Below the pieces are notes generated by a model. The model was not told the DNA's origin. It worked only from the letters and a program-made list of their open reading frames with translations, and ran no database searches. From assembly GCF_024346675.1 (NCBI RefSeq), contig NZ_AP024850.1, forward strand, positions 1,736,001 to 1,800,000: 64,000 nt of DNA, given 5' to 3'. The stretch's first letter is position 1, and each line of letters opens with the position of its first letter. The DNA is from Photobacterium sanguinicancri (GTDB lineage Bacteria > Pseudomonadota > Gammaproteobacteria > Enterobacterales > Vibrionaceae). The position numbers were made by a program, and so were the translations under genes. Below, in pieces: positions 51,318 through 59,059 of this stretch.

Positions 51318-52229
51318 ATGGATATTTTTGTTAGAAACGGAATTTTAGCATTAGCGAATGTTGTTGAGCAGGACAGTAAGGGATGGTTCGAAGGGCATGT
51401 TGGTGCATCTTTACTTGCAGGGGCGGCTTTATTGAAAAGTGATATGCTTTCAGACGCGTCTTATGAGAGTCTACAGTTAAGATTACATCTACAATCAGAA
51501 GAATATGCCCATCTTTTAAAGCCGTTAGCGGTAAGTAAACTGACGACTAACTATACCCCTATTATTGATGCGATCGAACAAAATACAAAGCAACTGAGTC
51601 GCTCTGGACATGGTGTGATTTATGGCGCTTTGGTGTTAAAGGCATTATCAGATAACAACTTAAAGGTCAGTGAAAACCTTGTGGCGAATATCGCTAAATT
51701 AATCATTAATTGCACTGATGATAATTGGAAACGGTACTTTGGGCTTGATGATTATCGACATTATCCGATGTTTGAAAACACCCTAAATTTTAAGCGCAAC
51801 CATCAAATAGGAAACGGAAAAATAGGTGATAAAGAGATTGAAGCATTATGTGCCGTAGCTATAGAGCGCAGTGTTGATCAAGTTTATCACGATGCAAAAG
51901 GGTATTTTTTCGCAGGGGAGAAAATACACGGCATTACCCATGCCCATGCGGTTTTCCTGCTTCATACGCTCGGTTACACAGCGTTAGCCAGTAAGGTGAT
52001 TCAACCATTACTTATTCAGCTGGAGCTGAATGATTTAAGACCAGAACCCACCACCGATTTAGTGTTAGCTCAGCCGAAAAAATTGGATTTGTCCGATCCT
52101 ACAGTGTGGGGGTGTGACTATCGTAATGAACATCAAATAAAGCTGGCGCACAGCTATTCTGAATTATCAGCAAGGCTTAATTTACCATTGTCGGTTTTAG
52201 ATAACTTATGGGGGGCGGTATCAAGTTAA
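51318..52229 (+). CDS. Hypothetical protein, helical
   Basis: 303 aa from ATG 51318, chosen because AGAGGG lies just upstream and the protein begins at a natural helix (MDIFVRNGILALANVVEQ); the GTG at 51264 adds 18 residues without a ribosome site. Mostly alpha-helical and soluble, with LYFFAGEKIHGITHAHAVFL-type His-rich patch (GITHAHAVFLLHTLG, about residue 213-227) that might bind metal. No family recognised. It is isolated from neighbours by more than 300 bp on either side. Confidence 0.55.
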   Translation: MDIFVRNGILALANVVEQDSKGWFEGHVGASLLAGAALLKSDMLSDASYESLQLRLHLQSEEYAHLLKPLAVSKLTTNYTPIIDAIEQNTKQLSRSGHGVIYGALVLKALSDNNLKVSENLVANIAKLIINCTDDNWKRYFGLDDYRHYPMFENTLNFKRNHQIGNGKIGDKEIEALCAVAIERSVDQVYHDAKGYFFAGEKIHGITHAHAVFLLHTLGYTALASKVIQPLLIQLELNDLRPEPTTDLVLAQPKKLDLSDPTVWGCDYRNEHQIKLAHSYSELSARLNLPLSVLDNLWGAVSS

Positions 52230-52552
52230 GTGAAACTCCCTCCGTTACTGATTTATCTAGACGTTACGATAAAAAGTAACGGGTGCTTACTCTTGAGTGT
52301 AGCGGTGCGGAAATACGTTGTGAATGTGTTTGTTGGAGCGCTGCATTGAGTGGTCTTTTTCTCTATTTTACAGTGGTATAAACTCGATCTGCGTCGAAAT
52401 TATTTCGTGATATTTAAATGGTTAGATCCTAAAGAATTATAATGTTTTCGTCAGTAAATGTAGCTCAAAAACGTACGCGGACACCCGTTTAAAGCGCTAT
52501 AAAGGCGCTTGGTTTGATTGGTGAGACATTTTATTCTTAAAAGGAATTAACT
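52230..52552. other. 323-bp spacer upstream of the alpha/beta hydrolase
   Basis: Only a small stem is seen: CGTTAC (52262-52267) with GTAACG (52276-52281), about 32 nt after the preceding gene, possibly a weak terminator. No gene or strong promoter is recognisable. Confidence 0.4.
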
Positions 52553-53590
52553 ATGAATGCAAAGTCTGAATATTTACGTAGCCCTCGTGGATTTAGGTGG
52601 TGGTTGATAAGAGTCGTAATGGTAACTGTAGCGATTATTGTGGCTGCTGTTGCTTATTTATTGGTGGTCGGTGCATCAGCAAAATCGGAACTGATCGAGA
52701 GCAACCCTGCGCCAGGGCGTCTCGTTGATGTAGGGGGCTATAAGATGCACATTAACTGTATGGGGGAAGGCTCGCCAACTGTGTTGATGGAGGCTGGAGC
52801 GGGGGATTTTTCAGTTACTTGGTCTGCTGTACAGCCTAAGCTCAGCCAAACAACGCGTGTGTGCAGTTATGACCGATCTGGATTTGGCTGGAGTGAACCA
52901 AATGCAGAGCAAGCGCGAACAAGTCAAACTATGGTTCAAGAATTAGAAACCTTGCTTGCTAATGCCAATATTGAAGACGAGTTAGTCTTGGTGGGACATT
53001 CATTTGGCGGCCTTAATGTTCGTTTATTTGCGGATCATCACCTTGATAAAGTGGTTGGTGTCGTGCTGGTGGATGCATTACATGAAGATGTGTCACCTGA
53101 AATGCAGCGTATTAATTCAGAGGCCCAATTGGCTTTAGTGGAAGAGCTTCGCGTTGTATCTATCTTGCAGTCGATAGGGCTTTTGGCATTATCACCAGAA
53201 GAAATCCCCGAACAAGGTTTGCCACTTGAAGCTATGGCGCAGTACCGTGCAATATTAGCCACAGGTAGCCAAGTCGATACAATGATTGCAGAGTTAAGCG
53301 CGATTGAAGACAGCCTGACTTATGCGCGTAGCCTTGATCTGAAGCACTTAGATAATATTCCAGTAGCGGTACTGACAGCGACGCACCGTAATCAGCCTTC
53401 TTTATCAGAAGATCAGAATAAGCAGATGGCGAAAGCTTGGAACAAGATGCAAATAGCACAAAGTAAATTGTCGTCAGAGAGTTATTTTGTATCTACATCG
53501 AAAAGTGGTCATTACATTCAACTGGAACAACCCGAACTTGTCATTCGTACCATAAACAAGCTTGTTACAAGGGCGCGTTACAAGGGCTAA
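52553..53590 (+). CDS. Membrane-anchored alpha/beta hydrolase
   Basis: 345 aa. N-terminal transmembrane helix (about 15-37: WLIRVVMVTVAIIVAAVAYL) then an alpha/beta hydrolase: oxyanion region EAGAGDFSVTW, RVCSYDRSGFGWSEP, nucleophile elbow GHSFGG (Ser150), VLVDALHED (Asp) and a C-terminal His in SKSGHYIQLEQP. The triad looks complete. Esterase or lipase-like activity is expected. The next gene begins 2 nt after the stop. Confidence 0.9.
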   Translation: MNAKSEYLRSPRGFRWWLIRVVMVTVAIIVAAVAYLLVVGASAKSELIESNPAPGRLVDVGGYKMHINCMGEGSPTVLMEAGAGDFSVTWSAVQPKLSQTTRVCSYDRSGFGWSEPNAEQARTSQTMVQELETLLANANIEDELVLVGHSFGGLNVRLFADHHLDKVVGVVLVDALHEDVSPEMQRINSEAQLALVEELRVVSILQSIGLLALSPEEIPEQGLPLEAMAQYRAILATGSQVDTMIAELSAIEDSLTYARSLDLKHLDNIPVAVLTATHRNQPSLSEDQNKQMAKAWNKMQIAQSKLSSESYFVSTSKSGHYIQLEQPELVIRTINKLVTRARYKG

Positions 53591-53591
53591 A

Positions 53592-53924
53592 ATGATGTTA
53601 CTTGTACCCACGATAGCGATTTTAGTTTTATATTTTTACTTTTATGGTATTGAAGGTCTTAATTTTCATGTCATCTCTGCCGTCGTTGTTATGGCTATGT
53701 ATTTATTATTGTTTTATGTCGCTTCACCATCAGGTTTGCAGTACAGCGGTTCAAAAATGGGTGGCTTATATCTATGTCTTCCAGTTGTGTCATTTGGGGC
53801 ATTAGTTTTTGCTGATACGGATGAAAACAGTCATGAACAAAAATGGTGTTTTGTTCTTGGAGGATGGTTTGGGCTGCTAACAGCCTTATCATTTCTCGTT
53901 TTCTTTAAGTTTTATTATTGGTGA
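53592..53924 (+). CDS. Hypothetical small membrane protein
   Basis: About 110 aa, mostly hydrophobic (four helices near 3-17, 22-42, 56-72 and 83-105), with FADTDENSHEQKWCFV as the one polar loop. It starts 2 nt after the hydrolase and likely forms an operon with it. Unknown function. Confidence 0.55.
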   Translation: MMLLVPTIAILVLYFYFYGIEGLNFHVISAVVVMAMYLLLFYVASPSGLQYSGSKMGGLYLCLPVVSFGALVFADTDENSHEQKWCFVLGGWFGLLTALSFLVFFKFYYW

Positions 53925-53998
53925 TTAAAATAGGTATCGATATACCTATTACGTTGTCACTTCACTGCTGCGTTAATATTGGTGATCAAGGAGGATCG

Positions 53999-54229
53999 AT
54001 GCTTAACGTGAATAAGAAGGGCTCGTTACGATCCAGTTTTTCGCCTGTTCGTGTCCCCGATGGTTACTATATGGCACTTGGGGATAACCGAGATAATAGC
54101 TCAGACTCTAGAGCGATAGGTTTTGTCCCGAGGGATGAAATTGTGGGAAGAACAAAGCGTGTTGTTTTGTCGTTTAATTATGATAACTACTATATACCGC
54201 GCAGTGATCGTTTCTTTAAACCGCTATAA
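53999..54229 (+). pseudogene. C-terminal fragment of signal peptidase I (S26)
   Basis: 76 aa with a very good ribosome site (AAGGAGG, 53988-53994). YYMALGDNRDNSSDSRAIGF and VPRDEIVGRTKRVVLSF match the last box of leader peptidases, with GDN-R-DNSSDSR intact. The membrane anchor, catalytic Ser and Lys boxes are absent, so it cannot cleave. Sequence just upstream has no matching frame. Either a translated relic or the end of a deleted gene. Confidence 0.7.
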
Positions 54230-54265
54230 ATAGTGTTAAAGCTGCGCCGTAGCTAAGGGAGCTGT

Positions 54266-54895
54266 ATGACGTTTACATTGGCATTATTAAATGTCGCATT
54301 AATTTGGATGTTTGCGGTTGCGACACCGGGGGCAAATGTACTATTAACGGTGAATACAGCTTTGCATTATGACCGAAAACTAGCCTTGTACTCCGCTTTT
54401 GGTGTGAGTACGGCTATTTTGCTATGGGCCTTTTTCGGTGGCTCAGGCTTGGTGATTTTGTTTACGCATTACCCGCAACTATTTGGTTTCATGAAGCTGG
54501 TCGGTGGTTGCTATTTATTGTATCTGGGGATTCGTCAGATCTATCAAACACGAAAAAGTAATGCGCTAATGACAGGTGCGAATGCACCGACAGTGAGTTT
54601 TCCTTCCTCAAAAAAGATCTTTTTGACGGCCTTCATTACAAGCATTTTGAACCCTAAAACCGGTTTCTTTGTGGTCAGTGTGTTTAGTATTTCGATGCCA
54701 GCGCACATGACAGGGTGGATGGTATTCGCCATCATGCTCACTATGTCCTCAATTACATTGGTGTGGCATGTGTTTCTCGGCGTTGCATTTTCGCGGCAAT
54801 CTGCCAAAAGTGTTTATCAACGCATTTCCCATTATATTGATTACGCGACGGGTGGCCTGTTTACTCTGTTTGGTATAAAAGTGATGGCGTCTTAA
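54266..54895 (+). CDS. LysE family exporter
   Basis: 209 aa with about six helices. MFAVATPGANVLLTVNTALHY replaces the usual SPGP motif by TPGA; FITSILNPKTGFFVVSVFSI is the second family motif. It exports an amino acid or derivative. Monocistronic, ending at a bidirectional terminator. The paralogue is at 37589-38239. Confidence 0.88.
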   Translation: MTFTLALLNVALIWMFAVATPGANVLLTVNTALHYDRKLALYSAFGVSTAILLWAFFGGSGLVILFTHYPQLFGFMKLVGGCYLLYLGIRQIYQTRKSNALMTGANAPTVSFPSSKKIFLTAFITSILNPKTGFFVVSVFSISMPAHMTGWMVFAIMLTMSSITLVWHVFLGVAFSRQSAKSVYQRISHYIDYATGGLFTLFGIKVMAS

Positions 54896-54897
54896 GA

Positions 54898-54928
54898 AGT
54901 AAAACCCAGCGAAAGGCTGGGTTTTACT
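54898..54928. terminator. Bidirectional terminator
   Basis: AGTAAAACCCAGC (54898-54910) pairs perfectly with GCTGGGTTTTACT (54916-54928) around GAAAG. A/T-rich outer arms provide a T-run in both directions, between the convergent LysE and NAD(P)-binding genes. Confidence 0.92.
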
Positions 54929-54948
54929 GGATCTCTGTGTCTATCGCG

Positions 54949-55581
54949 TTACCAAGTTAATGTTGGGTCGATACATTGATAGATCTCACCGATGCTTGTT
55001 TTGTCTGCGAACAGCTGTAAAGCGAGCTTTGCGACTTCGCTACGGTGGATCAAACCGTGAACTTCAGTGTGTTGAGAAAGCTCACCATCATTGGTGACGT
55101 CTCCATCTTTTAAGCCTCCGGGGCGCAAAATAGTGTAATCCAGCGTGCTCGACTGAAGCCAAGCTTCTGCTAATGATTTTTCACGAACCGCAGCACCAAA
55201 GCCTTTTTTGGCGGCGTCTGACAAGTATTGCCATGAGTCACCACAACCTAGCGACGTGACGAGTAAGAAACGCTGGATCTGGTGTTGCTCCAGAGCATTG
55301 ATTAAGTATCGGTGACCAATGTAATCAACCGGTACATCGGCATGGAAACTGCCCATAGTCGATACAACCCAAGCATCGGCTGGTATCGCAGCTACCGCTT
55401 TTTCAACTTGCTGAGCATCTGTTGCATCACAGCTAATAGATGGGATCCCTAGTGCTTGTAGACGAGGGTTTTTTGATGGATTACGTGCAACGGCAATAAC
55501 GTTTTCACCTTGGTGATGAAAGTAGTCGACCATGGCTGCGCCTAAACCACTTGCCGCTCCCCAAACAACAATTGTATTCAT
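54949..55581 (-). CDS. NAD(P)-binding SDR-like protein (YwnB/BVR-B type)
   Basis: 210 aa. It starts NTIVVWGAASGLGAAMVDYF, a GxxSGLG dinucleotide-binding loop, followed by VIAVARNPSKNPRL; RFLLVTSLGCGDSWQYLS and YTILRPGGLKDGD follow in the order of atypical SDRs. No YxxxK catalytic pair is clear, so redox activity is uncertain. A Fur-box-like GATAATGATAATAG lies 17 nt upstream. Confidence 0.8.
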   Translation of the reverse strand: MNTIVVWGAASGLGAAMVDYFHHQGENVIAVARNPSKNPRLQALGIPSISCDATDAQQVEKAVAAIPADAWVVSTMGSFHADVPVDYIGHRYLINALEQHQIQRFLLVTSLGCGDSWQYLSDAAKKGFGAAVREKSLAEAWLQSSTLDYTILRPGGLKDGDVTNDGELSQHTEVHGLIHRSEVAKLALQLFADKTSIGEIYQCIDPTLTW

Positions 55582-55945
55582 AGATAAATCTCTTTCTGAT
55601 AATGATAATAGTTTACATTTTCATGGGTAAATTGCTAGTTATCAATAGGGTGTAAGCATGAGTATTTCAAATAGCGCCAGTATTCATTCAGCTTAATAGA
55701 TGATTCGTACAGCTTGCACCAGCAATATCTATACTTAAAGTTGATAATTGTTATCAATTAGGCGTACGATCTATGCCTTACTCGATCACAAATTGCTTTT
55801 GTATCTGTATAACGCGAGAAAGCCTGTAATATCATTACGATGAATGCGATTAATCGAGCAAGGTTGCTATTAATTTGGCAGATTAAATCGTTTGAACACT
55901 TTCTTACCAATATTGATATTGAAGATACTTAACAGAAGACGTGCT
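55582..55945. promoter_or_regulatory. Divergent spacer with two Fur-box-like sites
   Basis: GATAATGATAATAGTTTAC at 55598-55616 and TTGATAATTGTTATCAA at 55741-55757. The second fits the 7-1-7 TGANAATNATTNTCA pattern with one mismatch. The first sits just before the SDR-like gene; the second is nearer the deformylase side. No gene in the spacer. Confidence 0.5.
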
Positions 55946-56452
55946 ATGGCTATTTTAGATATTCTGACAATTCCAGACCCAAGACTCAAAATTCCAGCAA
56001 AGCCGGTAACGGATATTGCTGCAGTTCAACCTTTCATCGATGATTTGCTCGCAACCATGTATTCGACAAGTGATGGTATCGGATTAGCTGCAACGCAAGT
56101 TGGTAGCACCAATGCCATTGTTGTTATCGATATCTCAGAAAATCGCGATGATCCTTTAGTGTTAATTAACCCAGAGGTAGTGAGCGGTAGCAATAAGGCA
56201 ATGGGGCAAGAAGGGTGTTTGTCAGTCCCAGGTTATTACGCAGATGTAGAACGTTATACGTCTGTGGTGGTCTCTGCGCTAGATCGTAATGGCGATCAAA
56301 TGACGATTGAAAATAGTGAATTTCTCGCTGTGGTTATGCAGCATGAAATTGATCATTTAAAAGGTAATTTGTTCATTGATTATCTCTCGCCATTAAAGCG
56401 AACAATGGCACTAAAAAAAGTTAAGAAAACAGTGAAAGCGCGATCGGAGTAG
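55946..56452 (+). CDS. def: Peptide deformylase
   Basis: 168 aa from ATG 55946, the usual start (MAILDILTIPDPRL); the longer frame to 55892 adds non-conserved residues. Motifs: GIGLAATQVG (1), EGCLSVPG (2, Cys metal ligand) and QHEIDHLKG (3, His/Glu/His). It removes the N-formyl group of nascent proteins using Fe(II). Not adjacent to fmt, so it is probably a second, isolated def paralogue. Confidence 0.92.
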   Translation: MAILDILTIPDPRLKIPAKPVTDIAAVQPFIDDLLATMYSTSDGIGLAATQVGSTNAIVVIDISENRDDPLVLINPEVVSGSNKAMGQEGCLSVPGYYADVERYTSVVVSALDRNGDQMTIENSEFLAVVMQHEIDHLKGNLFIDYLSPLKRTMALKKVKKTVKARSE

Positions 56453-56458
56453 CGACAA

Positions 56459-56812
56459 ATGGATAATTTGTTTACTTATATCGCCGCGATAAAAGGGCAT
56501 AGTTCTGATGTTGTGATCGCCACTCAAGAGACACATTCACACCAATATATTGATGATGGTGTTGAAGTGAATGAAGAACAGACGTCTTATGTTTTCAATA
56601 ATGGTGTCGTTCTTCAGTATTGCTCGGAAAAAGACAGCCTAAACGGCACTCCAGAACATACCGCTGATAATGTGTGTGAAGAGTGCTGGATTAGCTATCA
56701 AGTAGTTGAGTCTGACGTTTATGCGATCAGGCCTATGAAGAAAGTGTTCAATAATAAGTGCCAAGAAGCCTTTTGGGTGAAGATTCAGCGAGAGCAACAG
56801 TTGGCACATTAG
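56459..56812 (+). CDS. Hypothetical protein
   Basis: 117 aa, acidic, with two Cys in CEECWISYQVVESDVYAIRP. It starts 6 nt after def, probably in the same transcript. No motif is recognised. Confidence 0.55.
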   Translation: MDNLFTYIAAIKGHSSDVVIATQETHSHQYIDDGVEVNEEQTSYVFNNGVVLQYCSEKDSLNGTPEHTADNVCEECWISYQVVESDVYAIRPMKKVFNNKCQEAFWVKIQREQQLAH

Positions 56813-56879
56813 TTATCACCAAGAATCGGATAAATTTGGTCTACGCTGTGTAGAACAAGATTAATGAAAGGAATGGATG

Positions 56880-57281
56880 ATGAAAGGGAAATGCCTTTGT
56901 GGAGCAATAGAAGCCGTTGCTGACGATCAACATGATGTCGGCTTATGTCATTGCGATATGTGTCGGAGATGGACCGGAGGTCCATTCTTTGCTGTTCATT
57001 GTGGACCGAATGTTACCTTTCTTGGTGATACCCCATTAATCTATCAATCTTCTGAGTGGGCAGAGCGAGGATTTTGCGGTAAATGTGGTACGCATTTGTT
57101 CTACCACTTATTACCGAAGAATGAATATATTCTCTCAGCTGGCTTATTCCAAGATCAAGATTTTGACCTAGAAAGCGAAATATTCATTGATGAAAAGCCT
57201 GATTACTACGCGTTCAGTAACGAAACAAAAAAGCTAACTGGCCAGCAGGTGTTTGAACAAGCAACAGGGAAAAGCAGTTAA
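56880..57281 (+). CDS. GFA family protein
   Basis: About 133 aa. CLCGAIEA, CHCDMCRRWTGGPFFA and GFCGKCGTHLFYH contain the seven zinc-ligand cysteines of the GFA fold. Family members handle glutathione-formaldehyde adducts; most are uncharacterised. ATG 56880 follows AAAGGA by 7 nt. A paralogue is at 8875-9264. Confidence 0.85.
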   Translation: MKGKCLCGAIEAVADDQHDVGLCHCDMCRRWTGGPFFAVHCGPNVTFLGDTPLIYQSSEWAERGFCGKCGTHLFYHLLPKNEYILSAGLFQDQDFDLESEIFIDEKPDYYAFSNETKKLTGQQVFEQATGKSS

Positions 57282-57322
57282 CTTAAAAGTAACCTACATA
57301 TCTAATTAAAAAGGAATTTACT

Positions 57323-57673
57323 ATGACTAGTCGTGTTTATGTACTCGCGCAGTTTAAGCCAAAAGACGGGAAAGAAGCCGAGTTGTTTGAGGTGTTAAAA
57401 GCATTAGAGCCAGACGCGTACCGCGAAGAAGGCTGTATCCAATATATGCTGACGCGCCAAATCGATCATCCAAGTGCAATCCGAAATGATTACCCAATCG
57501 TGTTTAATGAAATTTGGGAAGATGCGGATTGTTGGTCTGCACATGGTCGACGTAAACAAATTCAGCACTTTTTTGAAACCCAAGTTAAAGCAGAAACTGG
57601 TCTAGTCGCTGATGCAATTGTGACGGCTTACACCGATGAAGGGCATGATTTTGATGCGCCTATTTTTGAGTAG
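57323..57673 (+). CDS. Antibiotic biosynthesis monooxygenase (ABM) domain protein
   Basis: 116 aa, a dimeric alpha/beta barrel. VYVLAQFKPKDGKEAELFEV, CIQYMLTRQIDHPSA and FNEIWEDADCWSAHGRRKQI are the ABM pattern. It may oxidise aromatics without a cofactor, but many such proteins are stress-related. It follows the GFA gene by 41 nt and could share its transcript. Confidence 0.85.
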   Translation: MTSRVYVLAQFKPKDGKEAELFEVLKALEPDAYREEGCIQYMLTRQIDHPSAIRNDYPIVFNEIWEDADCWSAHGRRKQIQHFFETQVKAETGLVADAIVTAYTDEGHDFDAPIFE

Positions 57674-57767
57674 CTTTGTCTCAACAGCATCGCCAATTAG
57701 TTTATTTGAATAAGCACTGCCACAATGTAAGTAATGTCGAAGGCTACTTACTATCGGGAGAGGTATT

Positions 57768-58349
57768 ATGCGCAGGCGTCACTTCCTTGCATTGTGGTCA
57801 CTGTTGTTCGCGTGGCGTGCGAAAGCAAAACCAACCACCGCTAGCTTGTTAACGCCCCCTCAAGCGGAAGGGCCATTCTATCCCGTAATACCTATACCGA
57901 GCCGTTCAAATTTAATCGCTAATGTGCAAGGGCTGATAGGTAAGCCTTTGATTTTGCAAGGGCAAGTTCGCAACCGCCAAGGAAAGCCGTTACTCGGTAT
58001 TCAAGTTGAAATTTGGCAATGCGATGGCGCAGGTATTTACGATCATCCTCAGCAGGCTAACCACACGGCATTTGACTCTCATTTTGCCGGCTTTGGTGGT
58101 GTTGAAACCGATAGTAAAGGGCAATATGCCTTTCAAACCTTGGTACCAGTGCCTTACAACAATCGACCACCACATATTCACGTTAAGCTATGGCAAAAAG
58201 ATCGTGAACTATTAACAACTCAGCTGTATCTGAAAGGGCAGACAGGCAATGAATGGTGGGGCGGAGAAGAACGAGAGCAACTACAAATCGATATTGTTCA
58301 AAACGGTGAACACTCGGAGGCCAGTTTTGATTTTGTAGTGAATGCTTAA
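57768..58349 (+). CDS. Exported intradiol ring-cleavage dioxygenase family protein
   Basis: 193 aa. A basic N-terminus (MRRRHFLALWSLLFAWRAKA) looks like a Tat or Sec signal. The intradiol pattern follows: EGPFYP, QGQVRNRQGKPLLGIQVEIW, GAGIYDHP (Tyr iron ligand) and RPPHIHVKLW (His ligands). Cytosolic catechol dioxygenases lack such a signal, so this belongs to the secreted subgroup acting outside the cytoplasm. Substrate unknown. A shared terminator follows. Confidence 0.85.
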   Translation: MRRRHFLALWSLLFAWRAKAKPTTASLLTPPQAEGPFYPVIPIPSRSNLIANVQGLIGKPLILQGQVRNRQGKPLLGIQVEIWQCDGAGIYDHPQQANHTAFDSHFAGFGGVETDSKGQYAFQTLVPVPYNNRPPHIHVKLWQKDRELLTTQLYLKGQTGNEWWGGEEREQLQIDIVQNGEHSEASFDFVVNA

Positions 58350-58366
58350 TATTGACGTTAAGTGAT

Positions 58367-58404
58367 AAAGAGTGCCATATAGCCTTGGTTGCTAGGCACT
58401 CTTT
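58367..58404. terminator. Shared terminator of dioxygenase and ppiB genes
   Basis: AAAGAGTGCC (58367-58376) and GGCACTCTTT (58395-58404) pair over 10 bp. The stem lies 17 nt after the dioxygenase stop and before the end of the convergent ppiB. Confidence 0.85.
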
Positions 58405-58422
58405 TACTTATTCAGAGAGGTA

Positions 58423-58917
58423 TTACTCTTTGATTGTTACTTTCTCAATAACAATTGGCTCGCTTGGTACATCATCGTGGCCGCGCTTACAGGTTGTGCG
58501 CACAACCGCCATTTTCTTCACGACATCCATACCCGCCGTTACTTTACCAAACACACAGTAACCCCAGCCCATATTGGTTGTTGCAGTGTGATCCAAGAAA
58601 TCGTTATCATCTAGGTTGATGAAAAACTGTGCTGTTGCTGAGTGTGGGGCATCAGTACGTGCCATTGCGATTGAACCAATTACGTTCTTCAGACCGCGAT
58701 TTGCTTCGTTAGCAATAGGATCTCGTGTTGGTTTTTCATCCATATCCGCAGTGTGACCACCACCTTGGACCATAAAACCTTTAATCACACGGTGAAAAAT
58801 CGTGCCTTCGTAAAAACCATCTTGGCAGTACTTCAAGAAGTTCTTAGAGGTAACGGGCGCACGCTCCATGTTTAACTCAATCTCGATGTCGCCCATGTTG
58901 GTACTTAAAATAATCAT
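58423..58917 (-). CDS. ppiB: Cyclophilin-type peptidyl-prolyl isomerase PpiB
   Basis: 164 aa, the length of cytoplasmic PpiB, with no signal peptide. IFHRVIKGFMVQGG (catalytic Arg), SIAMARTDAPHSATAQFFIN (GSIAMAR, AQFFI) and YCVFGKVTAGMDVV are the cyclophilin core. It speeds proline isomerisation in folding proteins. Transcribed from the left of the chitinase terminator. Confidence 0.95.
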   Translation of the reverse strand: MIILSTNMGDIEIELNMERAPVTSKNFLKYCQDGFYEGTIFHRVIKGFMVQGGGHTADMDEKPTRDPIANEANRGLKNVIGSIAMARTDAPHSATAQFFINLDDNDFLDHTATTNMGWGYCVFGKVTAGMDVVKKMAVVRTTCKRGHDDVPSEPIVIEKVTIKE

Positions 58918-58994
58918 TTGGTTTAACCGTGTTGATAGGTATTTAGCGGCGCAGTATACGGAATTACCTTGTTAAGCGTAAAGTTATAAAAGAA

Positions 58995-59020
58995 AACGCT
59001 CAGTAAAGACTGAGCGTTTA
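58995..59020 (-). terminator. Terminator of the chitinase gene
   Basis: AAACGCTCAGT (58995-59005) pairs with ACTGAGCGTTT (59010-59020), loop AAAG; on the minus strand the stem is followed by TCTTTTATAAC. It lies 40 nt past the chitinase stop. Confidence 0.88.
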
Positions 59021-59059
59021 TTGCGTTTTTAAATCCTGTGACTTTAAGCTTGATGAATA

